NCBI GenBank assembly: GCA_024229515.1
Contig: JAAESI010000216.1
Coordinates: 150,767-214,766 of the forward strand
Length of the DNA stretch: 64,000 nt
Origin: Pseudomonadota bacterium
Lineage (GTDB): Bacteria; Myxococcota_A; UBA796; UBA9615
Direction: 5' to 3'
In this document: one piece after another, positions 63,880 to 64,000 of the stretch
Layout of the letters: each line of letters starts with the position of its first letter
Numbering within the stretch: position 1 is the stretch's first letter
Position numbers and translations under genes: made by a program
Notes under the pieces: model-generated
Told to the model about the DNA's origin: nothing
Database searches by the model: none
What the model saw: only the letters and a program-made list of their open reading frames with translations

Positions 63880-64000
63880 TCAAGCCATCTTCCCTCCCGT
63901 GAGGTCCTCGGACTGGCTTTGGAAGGCGGGGTAGAAGCGACTTGGATCCCAGGCCGCGTCGGCCTTGAGCATCCCGTAGATGGCGTGGAGCAGCTTCCTC
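63880..64000 (-). mobile_element. 3' end of an IS110-family transposase gene
   Basis: On the minus strand from the window edge the frame reads RKLLHAIYGMLKADAAWDPS and ends KMA at a TGA (63880-63882). The KLLHAIYGMLK segment is the usual C-terminal end of IS110-type (DEDD) transposases. About 40 codons are visible; the rest lies outside the window. The element would end close to 63865-63880, directly after the collagen-like gene. Confidence 0.8.

Overview
The window is one stretch of very GC-rich bacterial DNA, probably from an uncultured member of the Myxococcota or a close delta-proteobacterial relative. The evidence is: many secreted lipoproteins with Asp-rich DDDD linkers; MopE-type metal-binding repeats; a TIGR03790 protein; a MYXO-CTERM-like C-terminus; two Hanks-type Ser/Thr kinases; and a TatT-type TRAP operon. 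No rRNA, tRNA or CRISPR array was seen.

Layout. 1-5.9 kb: surface lipoproteins, a broken VWA protein and a GT-C-like membrane enzyme. 5.9-14.5 kb: a cell-surface glycan-like block with a family 2 glycosyltransferase, CapA, two paralogous polytopic membrane proteins, a Ser/Thr kinase, an APS kinase and a metallo-beta-lactamase-fold lipoprotein. 14.5-25.5 kb: large modular lipoproteins, iPGM, a zinc-ribbon protein, YqgE and an alpha/beta hydrolase. 25.5-34.4 kb: a CBS protein, then a tight three-gene operon of a YqiJ-like membrane protein, a flotillin and a 1839-residue DUF3686-AAA+ ATPase. This operon is the best candidate for a little-described system. 34.5-44.3 kb: a peptidase-like lipoprotein, a MopE/C-type-lectin lipoprotein, a second kinase behind a perfect palindrome, Kelch, GST, thiolase, GH113-like and coiled-coil genes. 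44.4-54.2 kb: a TakP-like TRAP binding protein, a HExxH protein, an SbcC/YhaN-like ATPase, an RNA uracil methyltransferase and a complete TatT-DctP-DctQM operon. 54.3-58.8 kb: a ParE-type toxin-antitoxin pair, a rhomboid protease, a 53-bp tandem repeat and a separate DctQ-DctM pair. 58.8-64 kb: flavin reductase, lipoproteins, the MYXO-CTERM-like protein, a MoaD/BNR pair, a collagen-like lipoprotein and the end of an IS110-family transposase.

Sequence quality matters here. At least five frameshifts (about 118, 2296, 3508, 10438, 41680) and five in-frame stops (2737, 10837, 25144, 60035, 62407) interrupt otherwise continuous coding sequence. Two points (about 1263 and 62070) join pieces of unrelated genes. 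Single-base losses in short homopolymers suggest long-read or low-coverage assembly error for many of these, but true decay or rearrangement cannot be excluded from the sequence alone.

Functionally, the window is dominated by envelope biology: lipoproteins, surface glycans, membrane microdomains, and TRAP import of organic acids or related solutes. Two kinases are the only clear signalling proteins.
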